Part shown: piece by piece, positions 42,558 to 51,991 of the stretch
Numbering within the stretch: the first letter of the stretch is position 1
Layout: the number at the start of each line of letters is the position of its first letter
Origin: Chloroflexi bacterium bin125
Lineage (GTDB): Bacteria > Chloroflexota > Dehalococcoidia > Bin125
DNA: 64,000 nt
NCBI GenBank assembly: GCA_002239025.1
Contig: MPNM01000001.1
Span: 383,026 to 447,025 of the forward strand
Reading direction: 5' to 3'
The notes under the pieces: model-generated
Seen by the model: only the letters and a program-made list of their open reading frames with translations
Database searches by the model: none
Told to the model about the DNA's origin: nothing
Position numbers and translations under genes: made by a program

Positions 42558-43034
42558 TCAGAAGCGCCAGCGCGTGGCGTTGCTTGGATAGTCGGACTCT
42601 GTCCAGGCAAGCGCTTTTTTCAGCTCAAGCGTGAAGACCGGGATTGTCTCCTCGGCGCCCCAGGGCATGTCGTACTTGGTGTTGAAGGCTTTCTGGATCT
42701 CCTTCGTCGAGTCATGCAGTGTGAACTGACCTTCAAGGATGACGACCTCGTCGCCCGACTCCAGGTTGACGACCGATTCGGGATTCTGTTTCAGGTTCTG
42801 CGCCGTAACACCGAGCGGGTCGGTGGCGAAGTGGAAGGCGTCGTCGACCCAGACCCCCCAGACCGGGACCGAGTGGGGTCGCCCTGACGGCCGAGTCGTC
42901 ACGATCCAGTAGTTGCGAGCCGATTCAAGTTGTTCCGTAACCCACTGCCACGACATTGGCTCGAAGGCATAGTCCTCAATACTGAAGCCGAAGCTATCCG
43001 GTACGTGAGGTCGTTCTGGCTGCGGAACGTCCAT
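42558..43034 (-). CDS. Pyridoxamine 5'-phosphate oxidase-like (PPOX) flavoprotein
   Basis: 158 residues from ATG 43034; the longer frame has no supporting features. The split-barrel fold is suggested by ARNYWIVTTRPSGRPHSVPVWGVW, FHFATDPLGV and VVILEGQFTLHD. Members bind FMN, F420 or heme; the TTRPSGRPHS start resembles F420-linked reductases. It lies next to two VOC genes on the same strand, the first ending 8 bp upstream. The substrate is unknown. Confidence 0.85.
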   Translation of the reverse strand: MDVPQPERPHVPDSFGFSIEDYAFEPMSWQWVTEQLESARNYWIVTTRPSGRPHSVPVWGVWVDDAFHFATDPLGVTAQNLKQNPESVVNLESGDEVVILEGQFTLHDSTKEIQKAFNTKYDMPWGAEETIPVFTLELKKALAWTESDYPSNATRWRF

Positions 43035-43041
43035 TGTCTGC

Positions 43042-43446
43042 CTAGTCCGATTGCGCTTCGAGCGGGTCGTATGTACCGAAGTGCCAGAAGTTGCCCTCAG
43101 GGTCGCGTGCGGTGAAAGCGTGCGATCCGTAGTCAGTGTCTTCGAGTGGAACGGTAATGGTCGCTCCCGCGTCCTGAGCTCTGCGATATAGCTCATTGAC
43201 CTGCTCGTCGGATGCCGCAGTCAGGCTCACGGATGCTCGTCCGATCGACTCGTCGAGGAAGTCCGCGTGACCGCGAGAGGATCCCAGCATGATCAGGCTG
43301 CCCCGCCATTCGAGCTCAGCGTGAGCAATGCCCCCTGCGCCGTCAGGGACAACCATGCGCTCGGTGAAGCCAAAGGTGTTACCAAGCCAGGAGATCAATG
43401 CCTGGGCGTCTCGAGCTCGGAATGCAGGGATGATTGTTTGGTGCAT
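43042..43446 (-). CDS. VOC family protein (glyoxalase/bleomycin-resistance fold), copy 1
   Basis: 134 residues with GGAG before the ATG. Its two beta-alpha-beta-beta-beta repeats are readable: AFRARDAQALISWLGNTFGF and, in the second half, VNELYRRAQDAGA with DYGSHAFTARDPEGNFW. The metal ligands of catalytic members are not all obvious. It is 17 bp downstream of a paralog with the same DYGSHAFT block, so the pair arose by duplication. Function of such small VOC proteins ranges from metal enzymes to antibiotic binders. Confidence 0.88.
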   Translation of the reverse strand: MHQTIIPAFRARDAQALISWLGNTFGFTERMVVPDGAGGIAHAELEWRGSLIMLGSSRGHADFLDESIGRASVSLTAASDEQVNELYRRAQDAGATITVPLEDTDYGSHAFTARDPEGNFWHFGTYDPLEAQSD

Positions 43447-43463
43447 TGCGTATCTCCGGCGCT

Positions 43464-43859
43464 CTAATCCTGAGCCAGGGCGTCGTATGTGCCCAGGTGC
43501 CAGTGATTGCCCTCGTAGTCCTCGATGGTGAAGGCGTGGGAGCCGTAGTCGGTGTCGGTCAGGGCCTGAATCACCTTGTCGCCGGCAGCGACAGCTCGCT
43601 CGTAGGTCTCATCCACCTGTTCCGCCGACTCGGCGGTCAAGCTGATTGAGCCATGTTTGTGCGGCAGGTCGTGCGAATCGCCTTGCAGGTCGCCAAGCAT
43701 GACCAGCGATCCACGGAAGGCCAACTGGGCATGTTCAACGTGTCCATCGTCATTGCGAACGACGAAGTGCTCAGTAAATCCAAACGTGTCCGCCAGCCAT
43801 TGGATGGCGCGATTCGAATCCACATAGCGGAGTGAGGGAACAACAGTCTGGTGGCTCAT
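43464..43859 (-). CDS. VOC family protein, copy 2
   Basis: 131 residues from ATG 43859, which has AAGGAG upstream. It aligns with copy 1 through IQWLADTFGF, RGSLVMLGD, the VDETYERAVAAGD helix and DYGSHAFTIEDYEGNHW. The YEGNHW variant replaces DPEGNFW of copy 1 and adds a histidine in the second repeat. Together with copy 1 it probably forms an operon with PPOX, possibly as detoxification or resistance proteins (inference). Confidence 0.88.
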   Translation of the reverse strand: MSHQTVVPSLRYVDSNRAIQWLADTFGFTEHFVVRNDDGHVEHAQLAFRGSLVMLGDLQGDSHDLPHKHGSISLTAESAEQVDETYERAVAAGDKVIQALTDTDYGSHAFTIEDYEGNHWHLGTYDALAQD

Positions 43860-43918
43860 GCATTGCTCCTTCCGAGCAGGATGCAACATAGCATATGCGT
43901 TCTTAGAAGATCAACTGC

Positions 43919-45991
43919 TTAGGCCGGCAGCGGCTCGTCGATGATCTGACGGAGGTCTGCGGCTGTGTGAACCGGCGCAGAGCAGGCAAACGACTGGCAG
44001 ACGTATGCCGTGGGTTTACCACTCTGTTGCATCTTGTCGGCAAGCTGAGGAACAAGTGTTTCTGTATCTGAGCGGCGCATCATGACCATTGGACGCGGCG
44101 GCCCCGACCACAGGTCTCGACGCATCTGGGTCAGTACGGAATCGTCGTCAGCGCCGACGAGCGCGACCGATCGATGATCGGACAGCCAGTCCTCAACCGA
44201 AACGAACAGCCCCAGCATCGTCGGGGCTTTGCTCAGGAAGGCGGAAAAGGTCGAGCGCATCGCTTCAATCAGGTCTGCATAGCGGCCGTCAGACGTGAGT
44301 GCGTACATCCGAGCCAGCGCTCGAGCGGCAAGCGAGTTGCCGCTCGGCGTTGCACCGTCCTGGACCGGTTTGCGCTGCGCAATGAGCTCTTCACCGCCAC
44401 GTCCGACAGTGAAGAATCCGCCGCCTTCATGATCCCAGAAGCGGTCGATCATCGCATCGATCATCGCTCGCGCCTCCGAGTACCAGGATTCGTCGCCGGT
44501 GGCCTCGTAGAGCGAGATCATCCCGTCGGCGACAGCGGCATAGTCCTCGACAAACGCGTCAACCGAAGCGCGCCCGGCCGAGTGGATACGCAGCAGCCCG
44601 GCGTCATCGGCGCGCATGTTGTCGAGGATGAATCGAGCCGCACGTTCCGCCGCCTCGATGAATCGCGGCTCCTCAAGCACTGCGCCAGCCTTGGCGAGTG
44701 CGTCGATTGCCATGCCGTTCCAGGCAGCGATAATCTTCGTGTCGGTCGCCGGCGGTATTCGCGTCGCCCGATGTTCCAGCAACGTGCGCCGGCTGCGCTC
44801 CAACGAGTCCCGCACGTCGCTCAAGGGCAGGTCGAGCCAGCGCGCGACATCCTCTGGCGACTGCGCGGCCAGCAGGATCGAGTTGCCCTCCCAGTTGCCA
44901 CCGACATCGACTCCCCAACGGCGACAGGCAATTTCCGCGTCACCATCGCCAAGCAGTTCGTGCAGTTCGTCTCGAGTCCAGACAAAGTACTTGCCCTCAA
45001 CGCCTTCCGAGTCGGCGTCGGTTGAGGCGAAGAACGCGCCGTCCGGAGTCTGCAGCTCGTTGAGTAAGTAATCAGCAGACTCGCGGGCGATTCGTGCGAA
45101 GAGCGGATCTGCTTCCGACGCATCCTGTAAGCGATGTGCGTCCAGATAGAGAGGAATCAACAGCGCGTTGTCGTAGAGCATCTTCTCGAAGTGTGGGACC
45201 AGCCAGATTTGGTCAACCGCGTAGCGATGGAATCCGCCAGCGAGCTGGTCATAGATGCCGCCTTCGGCCATCTTGCGCAACGAATCGGCGAGATGCCTGC
45301 GAGCGTCGTTGCGATTGCTGGCTGTCTCGTCGAGCGCCTGCTGTACGAGTAGTTGGAGATAGAAGGGCTGCGGAAACTTCGGCGCTGCGCCGAAGCCGCC
45401 GTGCGTGCGATCGGCGGATTCCAGGAGCGCCGTGGCGGCGCGAGAACGGACCTGCGCGGCAGATTCGCTCAGTTCCTCGCCAGCCAATTCGACACGAAGA
45501 TTGAGATGTTGCGTGAGCTGCGTCGCCTGTTGTTCGACCTGGTCACGTTGCTCTCGGAACGCTCGTGTGACGCCTTCAAGGACATCAGTCCAGCCAGGCA
45601 TACCGGTCCGCCGCTGCGGTGGGAAGTAGGTGCCACCGAAGAATGGGCGACCGTCGGGAGTACAGAAGACGTTGAGCGGCCACCCGCCGTGGCCGTGGAT
45701 CATTTGTTGCGCGTCCATGTAGATCTCGTCGACATCGGGTCGTTCCTCGCGGTCGACCTTGATGCTGACGACAAGCTCGTTCTGCAGTGCAGCAATCTGA
45801 TCGTTCTCGAAGGATTCACGCTCCATCACGTGACACCAGTGGCAGGCTGCGTAGCCCACGCTGACCAGGACAGGTTTGTCTTCCGCCCGAGCGCGAGCCC
45901 AGGCTTCATCGCCCCATGGATACCAATCCACGGGATTGTTGGCGTGTTGCAAGAGGTAGGGAGAGGTCTCCCGTGCAAGTCGATTTGGCAT
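43919..45991 (-). CDS. Thioredoxin-domain protein of the YyaL/SSP411 family
   Basis: 690 residues. An N-terminal thioredoxin-like domain starts [21 protein letters not shown] and contains the CHWC motif at residues 50-53. The remainder is an alpha/alpha barrel of the N-acylglucosamine-epimerase type ([27 protein letters not shown]). The family is widespread (human SSP411, B. subtilis YyaL) with no proven reaction; a redox or carbohydrate role has been proposed. It is monocistronic and divergent from the aquaporin. Confidence 0.92.
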   Translation of the reverse strand: MPNRLARETSPYLLQHANNPVDWYPWGDEAWARARAEDKPVLVSVGYAACHWCHVMERESFENDQIAALQNELVVSIKVDREERPDVDEIYMDAQQMIHGHGGWPLNVFCTPDGRPFFGGTYFPPQRRTGMPGWTDVLEGVTRAFREQRDQVEQQATQLTQHLNLRVELAGEELSESAAQVRSRAATALLESADRTHGGFGAAPKFPQPFYLQLLVQQALDETASNRNDARRHLADSLRKMAEGGIYDQLAGGFHRYAVDQIWLVPHFEKMLYDNALLIPLYLDAHRLQDASEADPLFARIARESADYLLNELQTPDGAFFASTDADSEGVEGKYFVWTRDELHELLGDGDAEIACRRWGVDVGGNWEGNSILLAAQSPEDVARWLDLPLSDVRDSLERSRRTLLEHRATRIPPATDTKIIAAWNGMAIDALAKAGAVLEEPRFIEAAERAARFILDNMRADDAGLLRIHSAGRASVDAFVEDYAAVADGMISLYEATGDESWYSEARAMIDAMIDRFWDHEGGGFFTVGRGGEELIAQRKPVQDGATPSGNSLAARALARMYALTSDGRYADLIEAMRSTFSAFLSKAPTMLGLFVSVEDWLSDHRSVALVGADDDSVLTQMRRDLWSGPPRPMVMMRRSDTETLVPQLADKMQQSGKPTAYVCQSFACSAPVHTAADLRQIIDEPLPA

Positions 45992-46083
45992 AGACCAACC
46001 TTAACAGCGCGCACACTTCGACCGATTTGGTCGCTGTTAGCGTTTCGGTCGAGTTGTTCAGGTCGATTCGAAAGGTGGCTGCG

Positions 46084-46851
46084 ATGACTCCGATCGAACA
46101 GGTCCTGTCGCCGGGACGGCGTCTGCTCAATCCCCTGATTGACGCATTCAGCCTCGACCAGGCCAGCGTCAATGGCAATGCCCGTCAGTTGATGGCGGAA
46201 GTCCTGGGGACGTTCGGGCTCGTCTTCTTCTGCGCCGGCTCCGCGCACGTCAACTGGTGGTCGGGTGGACAGCTTGGAGCATTGGGGGTCGGGCTGGTCA
46301 ATGGATTCGGCGTTGCGGTGATGATCTTCGCCTTCTGGGCGATCTCGGGCGCGCACCTGAATCCGGCGGTTTCCCTAGGGCTGTGGCTGAGCGGGAAGCT
46401 GCCAGGCCGCAAGCTGGTTCCGTACATTGCGGCACAACTGGTGGGTGCCTTGATCGCCTCCTCGGTGATGCACGGACTGTTTCGCAATCACACGGGCGAA
46501 GGCGAATCCTGGCTCGGAGCGAACTTCTCCGATGGGCCGTTGATCCAGGCATTTGGCACCGAGATCGTGATCACATTCTTCCTCGTTTATGCGATTCTCC
46601 TGATGGCCGAACGTGGACGCAGCGCGACGGTGTTCGCGCTTGCAGTTGGTCTCTATGTGGCGGCTGCCGTAACGATGGCCGGCAGTGTCTCAGGGGCATC
46701 GATGAATCCTGCGCGCGCCTTTGGTCCTGCCGCGATTGCCTGGTTCTGGACAGATCATTGGATCTACTGGGTGGCGCCAGCGCTGGGAGCGCTGTTCGCA
46801 TCAGTGTTCTTTGCGGTGCTCCGCGACCGGAGTGTGTCAGAATCTGGATAA
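46084..46851 (+). CDS. MIP-family channel (aquaporin)
   Basis: 255 residues from ATG 46084, with an AAAGG ribosome site; a longer N-terminus from 46027 is less likely. Both pore loops are there: GAHLNPAVSLG and GASMNPARAFGPA, with six hydrophobic segments between residues 35 and 245. The selectivity arginine is provided by NPARAF. Water rather than glycerol is suggested by the length and by the absence of a glycerol-channel Asp after the second NPA. It sits in the cytoplasmic membrane. Confidence 0.92.
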   Translation: MTPIEQVLSPGRRLLNPLIDAFSLDQASVNGNARQLMAEVLGTFGLVFFCAGSAHVNWWSGGQLGALGVGLVNGFGVAVMIFAFWAISGAHLNPAVSLGLWLSGKLPGRKLVPYIAAQLVGALIASSVMHGLFRNHTGEGESWLGANFSDGPLIQAFGTEIVITFFLVYAILLMAERGRSATVFALAVGLYVAAAVTMAGSVSGASMNPARAFGPAAIAWFWTDHWIYWVAPALGALFASVFFAVLRDRSVSESG

Positions 46852-46872
46852 GATTGGGTTGGAGGATTGGCG

Positions 46873-47292
46873 ATGGTCACGCAAGAGGAACTCAGCCAGG
46901 AACAGCTCATGAGCATGACGTATAAGCAGCGGCAGTCCTGGTTTAGGGAGAAGCACATCGCGCAGGGCATCGCCTGGGGAATGTCCGACACGCTGGAATG
47001 GGTAAAGGCTGAAGAAGAAGGGGAAGAGGACTCGCCGGAAGAGATTGCAGACGACATTCGAGTTGCTAAGGAACGCAGAGGAACTGAGATCCCTGGCGAC
47101 TGGCTCTCAGAGATCGACCAGCAATTTCCCGAAGACATCGCCTTCTTCAAGCGAATGAATGAGCGGTTTCCGGATGGGTATCAGTGGGTGCGCCTCTTGG
47201 ATCCGGAGTCGGAGGATGGACGCCGCTTCTTTGCCCAGTTGAATAGTAACTTTCCTCAGGCATGGGACTTTTTCCTGGCTGATGTGGAGTGA
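46873..47292 (+). CDS. Unrecognised acidic protein, possible antitoxin
   Basis: 139 residues from ATG 46873, with GGAGG upstream; an earlier TTG is less likely. No family recognised. The N-terminus is polar and helical (EELSQEQLMSMTYKQRQSW), an acidic stretch follows (EEEGEEDSPEEI), and the C-terminus alternates FPEDIAFFK, FPDGYQWVRLLDP and FPQAWDFFL, three similar FP-start repeats of about 20 residues. No helix-turn-helix is clear. Its stop overlaps the GTG of the RelE-like gene, so it is placed as the antitoxin of that pair. Acidic pI and partner position are the evidence; a DNA-binding domain is lacking. Confidence 0.55.
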   Translation: MVTQEELSQEQLMSMTYKQRQSWFREKHIAQGIAWGMSDTLEWVKAEEEGEEDSPEEIADDIRVAKERRGTEIPGDWLSEIDQQFPEDIAFFKRMNERFPDGYQWVRLLDPESEDGRRFFAQLNSNFPQAWDFFLADVE

Positions 47293-47594
47293 CGACTCCG
47301 TTCAGCTTGCGATGGAACGTCATCACAAGTGCAGCGGCCGAGCTGGAGTACAGCTCGTTGCCTCCTGTTCGACGCCAAAAGATCAAGGAAGCGTTGGAAT
47401 CCCTGGAAGCTGGACGCTGGGTCGAGAATTCCAAACTTCTTGATCAATACGAGACGCTGTGGAGTCTGCAGGTTGATCGCTGGAGGATCGTGTTTGACGT
47501 GTATCACGATCGACGGCAGATCGTCGTCAGGCGCATCCGACAACGGAAGACGGCGTATGAAGACTTGCTTCCGCGATTGCGGCCGGAGTCTTAG
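47289..47594 (+). CDS. RelE/ParE-family toxin-like protein
   Basis: 101 residues; the GTG start overlaps the upstream stop. The RelE fold is suggested by an N-terminal AAELEYSSLPPVRRQKIKEAL helix pair and strands LWSLQVDRWRIVFDVY followed by RQIVVRRIRQRKTAYED. RelE toxins cleave mRNA in the ribosome; ParE toxins poison gyrase. The basic RIRQRKTAYED ending resembles the RelE active region but the exact catalytic residues are not certain. It is convergent with the HAD gene, overlapping it by 4 bp. Confidence 0.75.
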   Translation: MTTPFSLRWNVITSAAAELEYSSLPPVRRQKIKEALESLEAGRWVENSKLLDQYETLWSLQVDRWRIVFDVYHDRRQIVVRRIRQRKTAYEDLLPRLRPES

Positions 47595-48226
47595 CCCGGA
47601 TCAATCCCCGCAGCCCTGAGCGCGAATCTGAGCGCCTTGTAGTTGTTTCGGGTGAAGTGGTAACCGCCCATGCCGATTGCCTGGGCGCCCAGCACGTTCT
47701 CTTCCAGATCGTCGATGAAGAAGCAATCCCTGGGCGCGACTCCGATTTCCTCGGCGGCGTGTTCGAAGATCCGTGGATCGGGTTTTCGCATGCCGATTTC
47801 TCCCGACACCACGATCGCGTCCCAGTTCACTTCGACCGGCAAGTCGCTGAGGAATCGGTCGCGTAGATCGTCAGGGGCGTTGGAGAGGACGCCGATCTTG
47901 TGTCCGGCCGCCTGGAGATCGTGGGCGAGCTCGAAGTTGGGATGGTGATACTGCCAGGGCTGGGCGTACCAGGCATCGAGCAGGCTCTGGACCTCCTCGG
48001 CCACGTCGCCCTGCAAGTAGGGCTTGAGGCTCTGCTCGACGCCGCGCTGCCAGGTGTCCCAGTTGCCACGGCCGGTCTCGATCGCGTGCCACTCCGGAGT
48101 TCGGTAGAAGGCGTCGACCAGCGTGCCCGCCGGTAGATTCCAGCGTTTGCCAAACTCGTCGTATCCGTCCCAATCCATTCGAATCAGAACACCACCAAAG
48201 TCGAACAGAACGGCGCGCTGCGTCAT
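47591..48226 (-). CDS. HAD-superfamily hydrolase
   Basis: 211 residues. HAD motifs are all visible: DFGGVLIRMDW (nucleophile Asp9; the second Asp of DxD is replaced by Gly), VLSNAP, GMRKPDP with Lys, and IDDLEEN. The cap is a small helical domain (class IA). It is a phosphatase of sugar or nucleotide phosphates or an epoxide-hydrolase-like protein (HAD-IA). The glycosyltransferase gene overlaps its start by four bases, so the two are coupled. Confidence 0.88.
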   Translation of the reverse strand: MTQRAVLFDFGGVLIRMDWDGYDEFGKRWNLPAGTLVDAFYRTPEWHAIETGRGNWDTWQRGVEQSLKPYLQGDVAEEVQSLLDAWYAQPWQYHHPNFELAHDLQAAGHKIGVLSNAPDDLRDRFLSDLPVEVNWDAIVVSGEIGMRKPDPRIFEHAAEEIGVAPRDCFFIDDLEENVLGAQAIGMGGYHFTRNNYKALRFALRAAGIDPG

Positions 48227-49575
48227 GGCTCGGTCTCCTCAAGGTCCAATAGTGATCCGCCCATGGCGAGTTTACGTGCGATCCTGACAATCCGTTCCCC
48301 TGCGACCGAGAATGGCCGTTCGCGACCCCAGCGCGCCGCCGTTTCGCGACGTTGAGTGATCTCGCGAGTCTCGTCGGCGTGCAGCGCGCGTCTAATCGCT
48401 GCTGCGAAGGCCTGAGGCGTTGGATCCGCAAGCCAGCCGTGTCGCTCGTCAACGGTGGCTCGAGCGCCGGCATGTGGCGCCGCAATCACCGGGACGCCGC
48501 TGGCGAGTGCTTGGGCGATGGTCAGGCCGTATGCCTCGTAGTAGCTGGGAGAGCAGAACGCATCGGCGGCCGCGAAGAGTCGCCACTTCTGGTCGCCGCT
48601 GACATATCCGGCGAAGTGAACTTCAACATGTTCCAGCGTCGCGGCAGCACTTCGTAGCTTGCGATCGTATGACTCACCACCCATGTAAGCTGGCGCGCCC
48701 GCGACGATCAGTTGGATTCGCTCCGCTGTGGATGGTGATTGTTGCTCGATCAGCTTCAGAGCATCGATCACTAGTTCAATGCGCTTTTCCGGTGAGATGC
48801 GGCTGAGCGTGAGCAACGTGAAACGGTTCGGATCGGCCTGAATGACTCGTAACGTTGCCGTTCGCTGTGTTCGTAAGTCGGGATTCGCGTCGCCGATCAC
48901 ACCCCAGGGAATAACCTGCGTGCGCTTGGCGACACCGCTACCTGGATAACTATCGGCCAACGACCGCGCGATCGCTGCGGACGGTGCAATCGGCACGTCG
49001 ACATACCTGGCAAGATTGCGTTCCTTGGGCCAGACCAGTCGGGCAATGTCGGGCGCGTGTTTGGTCAGGCCTCGATCTTCGACAAGTCTCCACAGGGCTG
49101 CGAGATGATGTCCACGAACAGGGATGCCGGTGGGCTGCGAGATGTAACGACGACTGAAGAACTCGCTGACGATCACATGTAACAAGGCCATCTGTCGGAA
49201 CCCGTTGTTGTGGAGTTCCGCGAACGGCGGCCCTTCTGACGTGTCGTTGGCTAAGACGACTGTGTCCGTCGTTTCGATGTCCGAGAAGTATCGCCGCAGT
49301 GCCGATTCCCACTCGAGCGCAAATCGGGCATAGCGTCGAGCATTGAGCTTGAGGATTTCGTCCGGATTCGCCTGAGCAAGTGTTGGGACTGAAAGTGATT
49401 GGCGCAGGCCGTCGAACGATTCGTCGCGACCGGGAGTCAGCAGCATGACCTCGAAATCGGACTGGACTAACTGAGGGATTAGGGCTTCCAGTACGGCGAC
49501 GCCACCACCGACGGGGGCCGCCTCGGACGTGAGTGCGCCGGTCGCGCTGCAGAGGAATATGCGTGGCATGTCCAT
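48223..49575 (-). CDS. Family 4 glycosyltransferase
   Basis: 450 residues of GT-B fold. The N-terminal domain has GGGVAVLEALIPQL; the C-terminal domain has LLTLSRISPEKRIELVIDALKLI, the donor-binding YYEAYGLTIAQALASGVPVIA with the E-x7-E pattern, and AGARATVDERHGW. It transfers a sugar from a nucleotide-sugar to a glycan, lipid or metabolite. The two phosphohexomutases 14 kb away could supply precursors (inference). It is coupled with the HAD gene downstream. Confidence 0.9.
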   Translation of the reverse strand: MDMPRIFLCSATGALTSEAAPVGGGVAVLEALIPQLVQSDFEVMLLTPGRDESFDGLRQSLSVPTLAQANPDEILKLNARRYARFALEWESALRRYFSDIETTDTVVLANDTSEGPPFAELHNNGFRQMALLHVIVSEFFSRRYISQPTGIPVRGHHLAALWRLVEDRGLTKHAPDIARLVWPKERNLARYVDVPIAPSAAIARSLADSYPGSGVAKRTQVIPWGVIGDANPDLRTQRTATLRVIQADPNRFTLLTLSRISPEKRIELVIDALKLIEQQSPSTAERIQLIVAGAPAYMGGESYDRKLRSAAATLEHVEVHFAGYVSGDQKWRLFAAADAFCSPSYYEAYGLTIAQALASGVPVIAAPHAGARATVDERHGWLADPTPQAFAAAIRRALHADETREITQRRETAARWGRERPFSVAGERIVRIARKLAMGGSLLDLEETEP

Positions 49576-49647
49576 GAGGCTATTCGGTCGTTGTTTGCAG
49601 GCTCAGAGGTACGCTGCGGGCACGGAGACGAGTGGAGGCACGGAATC

Positions 49648-50589
49648 ATGGCGCTGAAGTATGAACGCCTGGACGGACTCATGGCTGCCCAGGTGACGCC
49701 GTTCACGGAAGGTGGCGCTGAGGTCGACGTGGACTGGATTGGTCCGCACATCGACTGGCTGCGAACGATGGGCATCACGGGGATTCTGACGCTCGGCACG
49801 AACGGTGAGGGTCCTTCGGTCGGTCTGGAAGAGCGCAAACGCGTTGTTGAAGCAGTGAAGCAGGCGTCTCGAGGGATTGGTGGCGGATTGGTTGTGGTTG
49901 CCGGCGCCACGTCGCCGTCGTTGCCTGACACTATTCGCGCGGCCAATGATGCGCTTGACGCAGGAGCCGACGCCGTGGCGTTGTTGCCGCCGTTCTTCTT
50001 CAAGAACGTCGATTCCTGGGGGATGATCAAGTGGTTTTCTGCTGTGATCGAATCACTGCCCTCGGAAGGCCGGGCACTGCTCTACAACATGCCGGCGCAG
50101 GCCGGAATCGACATTCCCGACGATGTCCTGGCTGGCGTGCTGCAGCGACATCCTGACCAGCTCATGGGAATCAAAGACTCCGGCGGCGAAGCCGAACGCA
50201 CGCAGCGATACATGGCGCAGGTTCCGTCAGAGGGTCCAGGTTCCGAGTTTCGTGTGATGGCTGGATCAGATGCAGCCCACGCAGCGCTGTACGGTGTCGG
50301 ATGCGTCGGCGGTGTATCGGGCATGGCCAATGCGGTGCCGGCGCTGGTCAAAACCATTCAGTTCGCCCATCGTGAAGGCGGAGAGCCGCATCGGCCGCAA
50401 GATCAACTCAACGAGCTGCATGCCATCCTCAACCTGTTTCCCCGGGTGGGAGCGTTGAAACAACTAACCTCGATCACCAGCGGTCTGCCACTCACACACA
50501 CGAGGCCGCCATACCGAGATCTCGATCCGCGTGAAGTGTCGGCGTTGGAGGAGGCGGTCGGACGCTACCTGCTCGGCGATGCGGTATGA
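49648..50589 (+). CDS. Dihydrodipicolinate-synthase-family aldolase/lyase
   Basis: 313 residues from ATG 49648, behind a GGAGG ribosome site. TIM-barrel with the family motif TNGEGPSV, the catalytic tyrosine in LLYNMPAQAG and the Schiff-base lysine in LMGIKDSGG. The family includes DapA, N-acetylneuraminate lyase and 2-keto-3-deoxygluconate aldolase. No lysine-pathway neighbours lie here, so a sugar-acid or other keto-acid aldolase is as likely as DapA. Confidence 0.92.
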   Translation: MALKYERLDGLMAAQVTPFTEGGAEVDVDWIGPHIDWLRTMGITGILTLGTNGEGPSVGLEERKRVVEAVKQASRGIGGGLVVVAGATSPSLPDTIRAANDALDAGADAVALLPPFFFKNVDSWGMIKWFSAVIESLPSEGRALLYNMPAQAGIDIPDDVLAGVLQRHPDQLMGIKDSGGEAERTQRYMAQVPSEGPGSEFRVMAGSDAAHAALYGVGCVGGVSGMANAVPALVKTIQFAHREGGEPHRPQDQLNELHAILNLFPRVGALKQLTSITSGLPLTHTRPPYRDLDPREVSALEEAVGRYLLGDAV

Positions 50590-50593
50590 GCCG

Positions 50594-51850
50594 CTAGAAG
50601 TGGTTCATGCAGTGCATGGCGTACTCGGTCGCGAAGAGGTGATCGGCGCGGATGAGTGCCGCTGCGTCGCTTGCTTCGATCCGACCCAGCCGATGGGCAT
50701 AGGTCGCGGTCAGCGCTCCGGTTGCGAGATGCGCCAGGGTGAACGCGTCCATGGTCAGTTGCGGTGTGGCGTCTACCTGGCGAATGTCCGCGCCTTCAGG
50801 ACCGGTCGATAGTTTCCAGGTGCCCTGGTTCCAGTCACACAAGTCGTCGATGACGCGGAATGTCAGCTCGGATTCGACTCGGTACTTGCGTGTCATCAAT
50901 GCGCGCGGCAGATCGACGATACGCACCAGGATGCCGTCACCGACATCAACACGGAGCGTCCGTGGGTCGCGGGCGAAGTGCTGGATTGGATCGTCGGACG
51001 GCGCGTCGTTCACGTGAATCCGGTAGACGAGATCCTGTCCTGCGGCGAACTGCCACATGGCGACGTATGCCTCGGGCGTAAGCCAACCGTATTCGCGGAT
51101 CGTCATGCGCTGGTCGCGCTGACCGGCGCTGAACGCGTTCAGCGATCGGTCCTCACGGCTGGTGTAGACCATGTAGCCCTGCGTCTCGCCGTCCTCCTCG
51201 TAGAGCAGCACGCGGACGGGACCCTCGGTGATGTCGTCCGGCTCGGACAGCACCTCGGCGCTCCACAGATTGAGGCCACGATGCAACAGGCCGTTACGGG
51301 GCTGCATGTACTGGCGGTAGAGGTCACGAATCACTTGCGCGTCGTCAGGTAGGTCTTTGGCGTTCGTGACGCTCAGTTGTCCGCTCGGCGTCGGGGCCTG
51401 GACGAAGTTCAGATCGAGCGGGTCAATCTCGTACTTGTGGCGTCTGGAGCAGATCGCGTAGCCGAAGCGCTGGTAGATGCCGGCCTGCGAGGCATACAGC
51501 GCTGCCAGCGACTGTCCGCGCTCATACTGCTCGTCCAACGAGTGTTCCATGGCGAAGCGCAAGTAGCCGCGCCTGCGCTTGGTCGGGTCGGTACCGACGG
51601 CGGTGACTCCGGCAACGTGCGCTCGTTCGCCATTGAAGCGCATCGAGAATGGCCAGGCGCCGAAGGTCGTGGCGAGCGAGCCGTGCTCGAACACACAGGT
51701 CGACCATTCGGGCTGGAGGAAGGTGACCGGATCGCGCATTGGGTTGCCGTGTTCCTGCAGCGCCAGGTTGGCGACGAAGCGGAAATCTTCCATTTCTTCG
51801 GCGTTGGCGGCTCGGACTTCGACTCCGGCAGGTATCTCGCGACGCGGCAT
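50594..51850 (-). CDS. Eis-like GNAT N-acetyltransferase with SCP2-type C-terminus
   Basis: 418 residues from ATG 51850, with AAGGAG upstream; a longer frame adds 58 residues that look unrelated. The first 150 residues form a GNAT fold: VTAVGTDPTKRRRGYLRFAM is the acetyl-CoA pyrophosphate loop (RRRGY) and ERGQSLAALYASQAGIYQRFGYAI is the next signature. A second GNAT-like domain and a sterol-carrier-like tail (TLAHLATGALTAT) follow, as in Eis. Eis proteins acetylate aminoglycosides and other amines. Substrate not known. The gene is convergent with the DapA-family gene. Confidence 0.85.
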   Translation of the reverse strand: MPRREIPAGVEVRAANAEEMEDFRFVANLALQEHGNPMRDPVTFLQPEWSTCVFEHGSLATTFGAWPFSMRFNGERAHVAGVTAVGTDPTKRRRGYLRFAMEHSLDEQYERGQSLAALYASQAGIYQRFGYAICSRRHKYEIDPLDLNFVQAPTPSGQLSVTNAKDLPDDAQVIRDLYRQYMQPRNGLLHRGLNLWSAEVLSEPDDITEGPVRVLLYEEDGETQGYMVYTSREDRSLNAFSAGQRDQRMTIREYGWLTPEAYVAMWQFAAGQDLVYRIHVNDAPSDDPIQHFARDPRTLRVDVGDGILVRIVDLPRALMTRKYRVESELTFRVIDDLCDWNQGTWKLSTGPEGADIRQVDATPQLTMDAFTLAHLATGALTATYAHRLGRIEASDAAALIRADHLFATEYAMHCMNHF

Positions 51851-51991
51851 GTGTGCTCCTTGGCAATGTGGACATCCTGAGGCTATCAACGACACGGGTT
51901 TTGGAGCATTGTCCGGATGCTGCCCGTGAAACCCGTCATCAAGCGATTGAGGTTCTATAGTGAATTTTGGTTGGCTGGCAGGCTGAACGCC

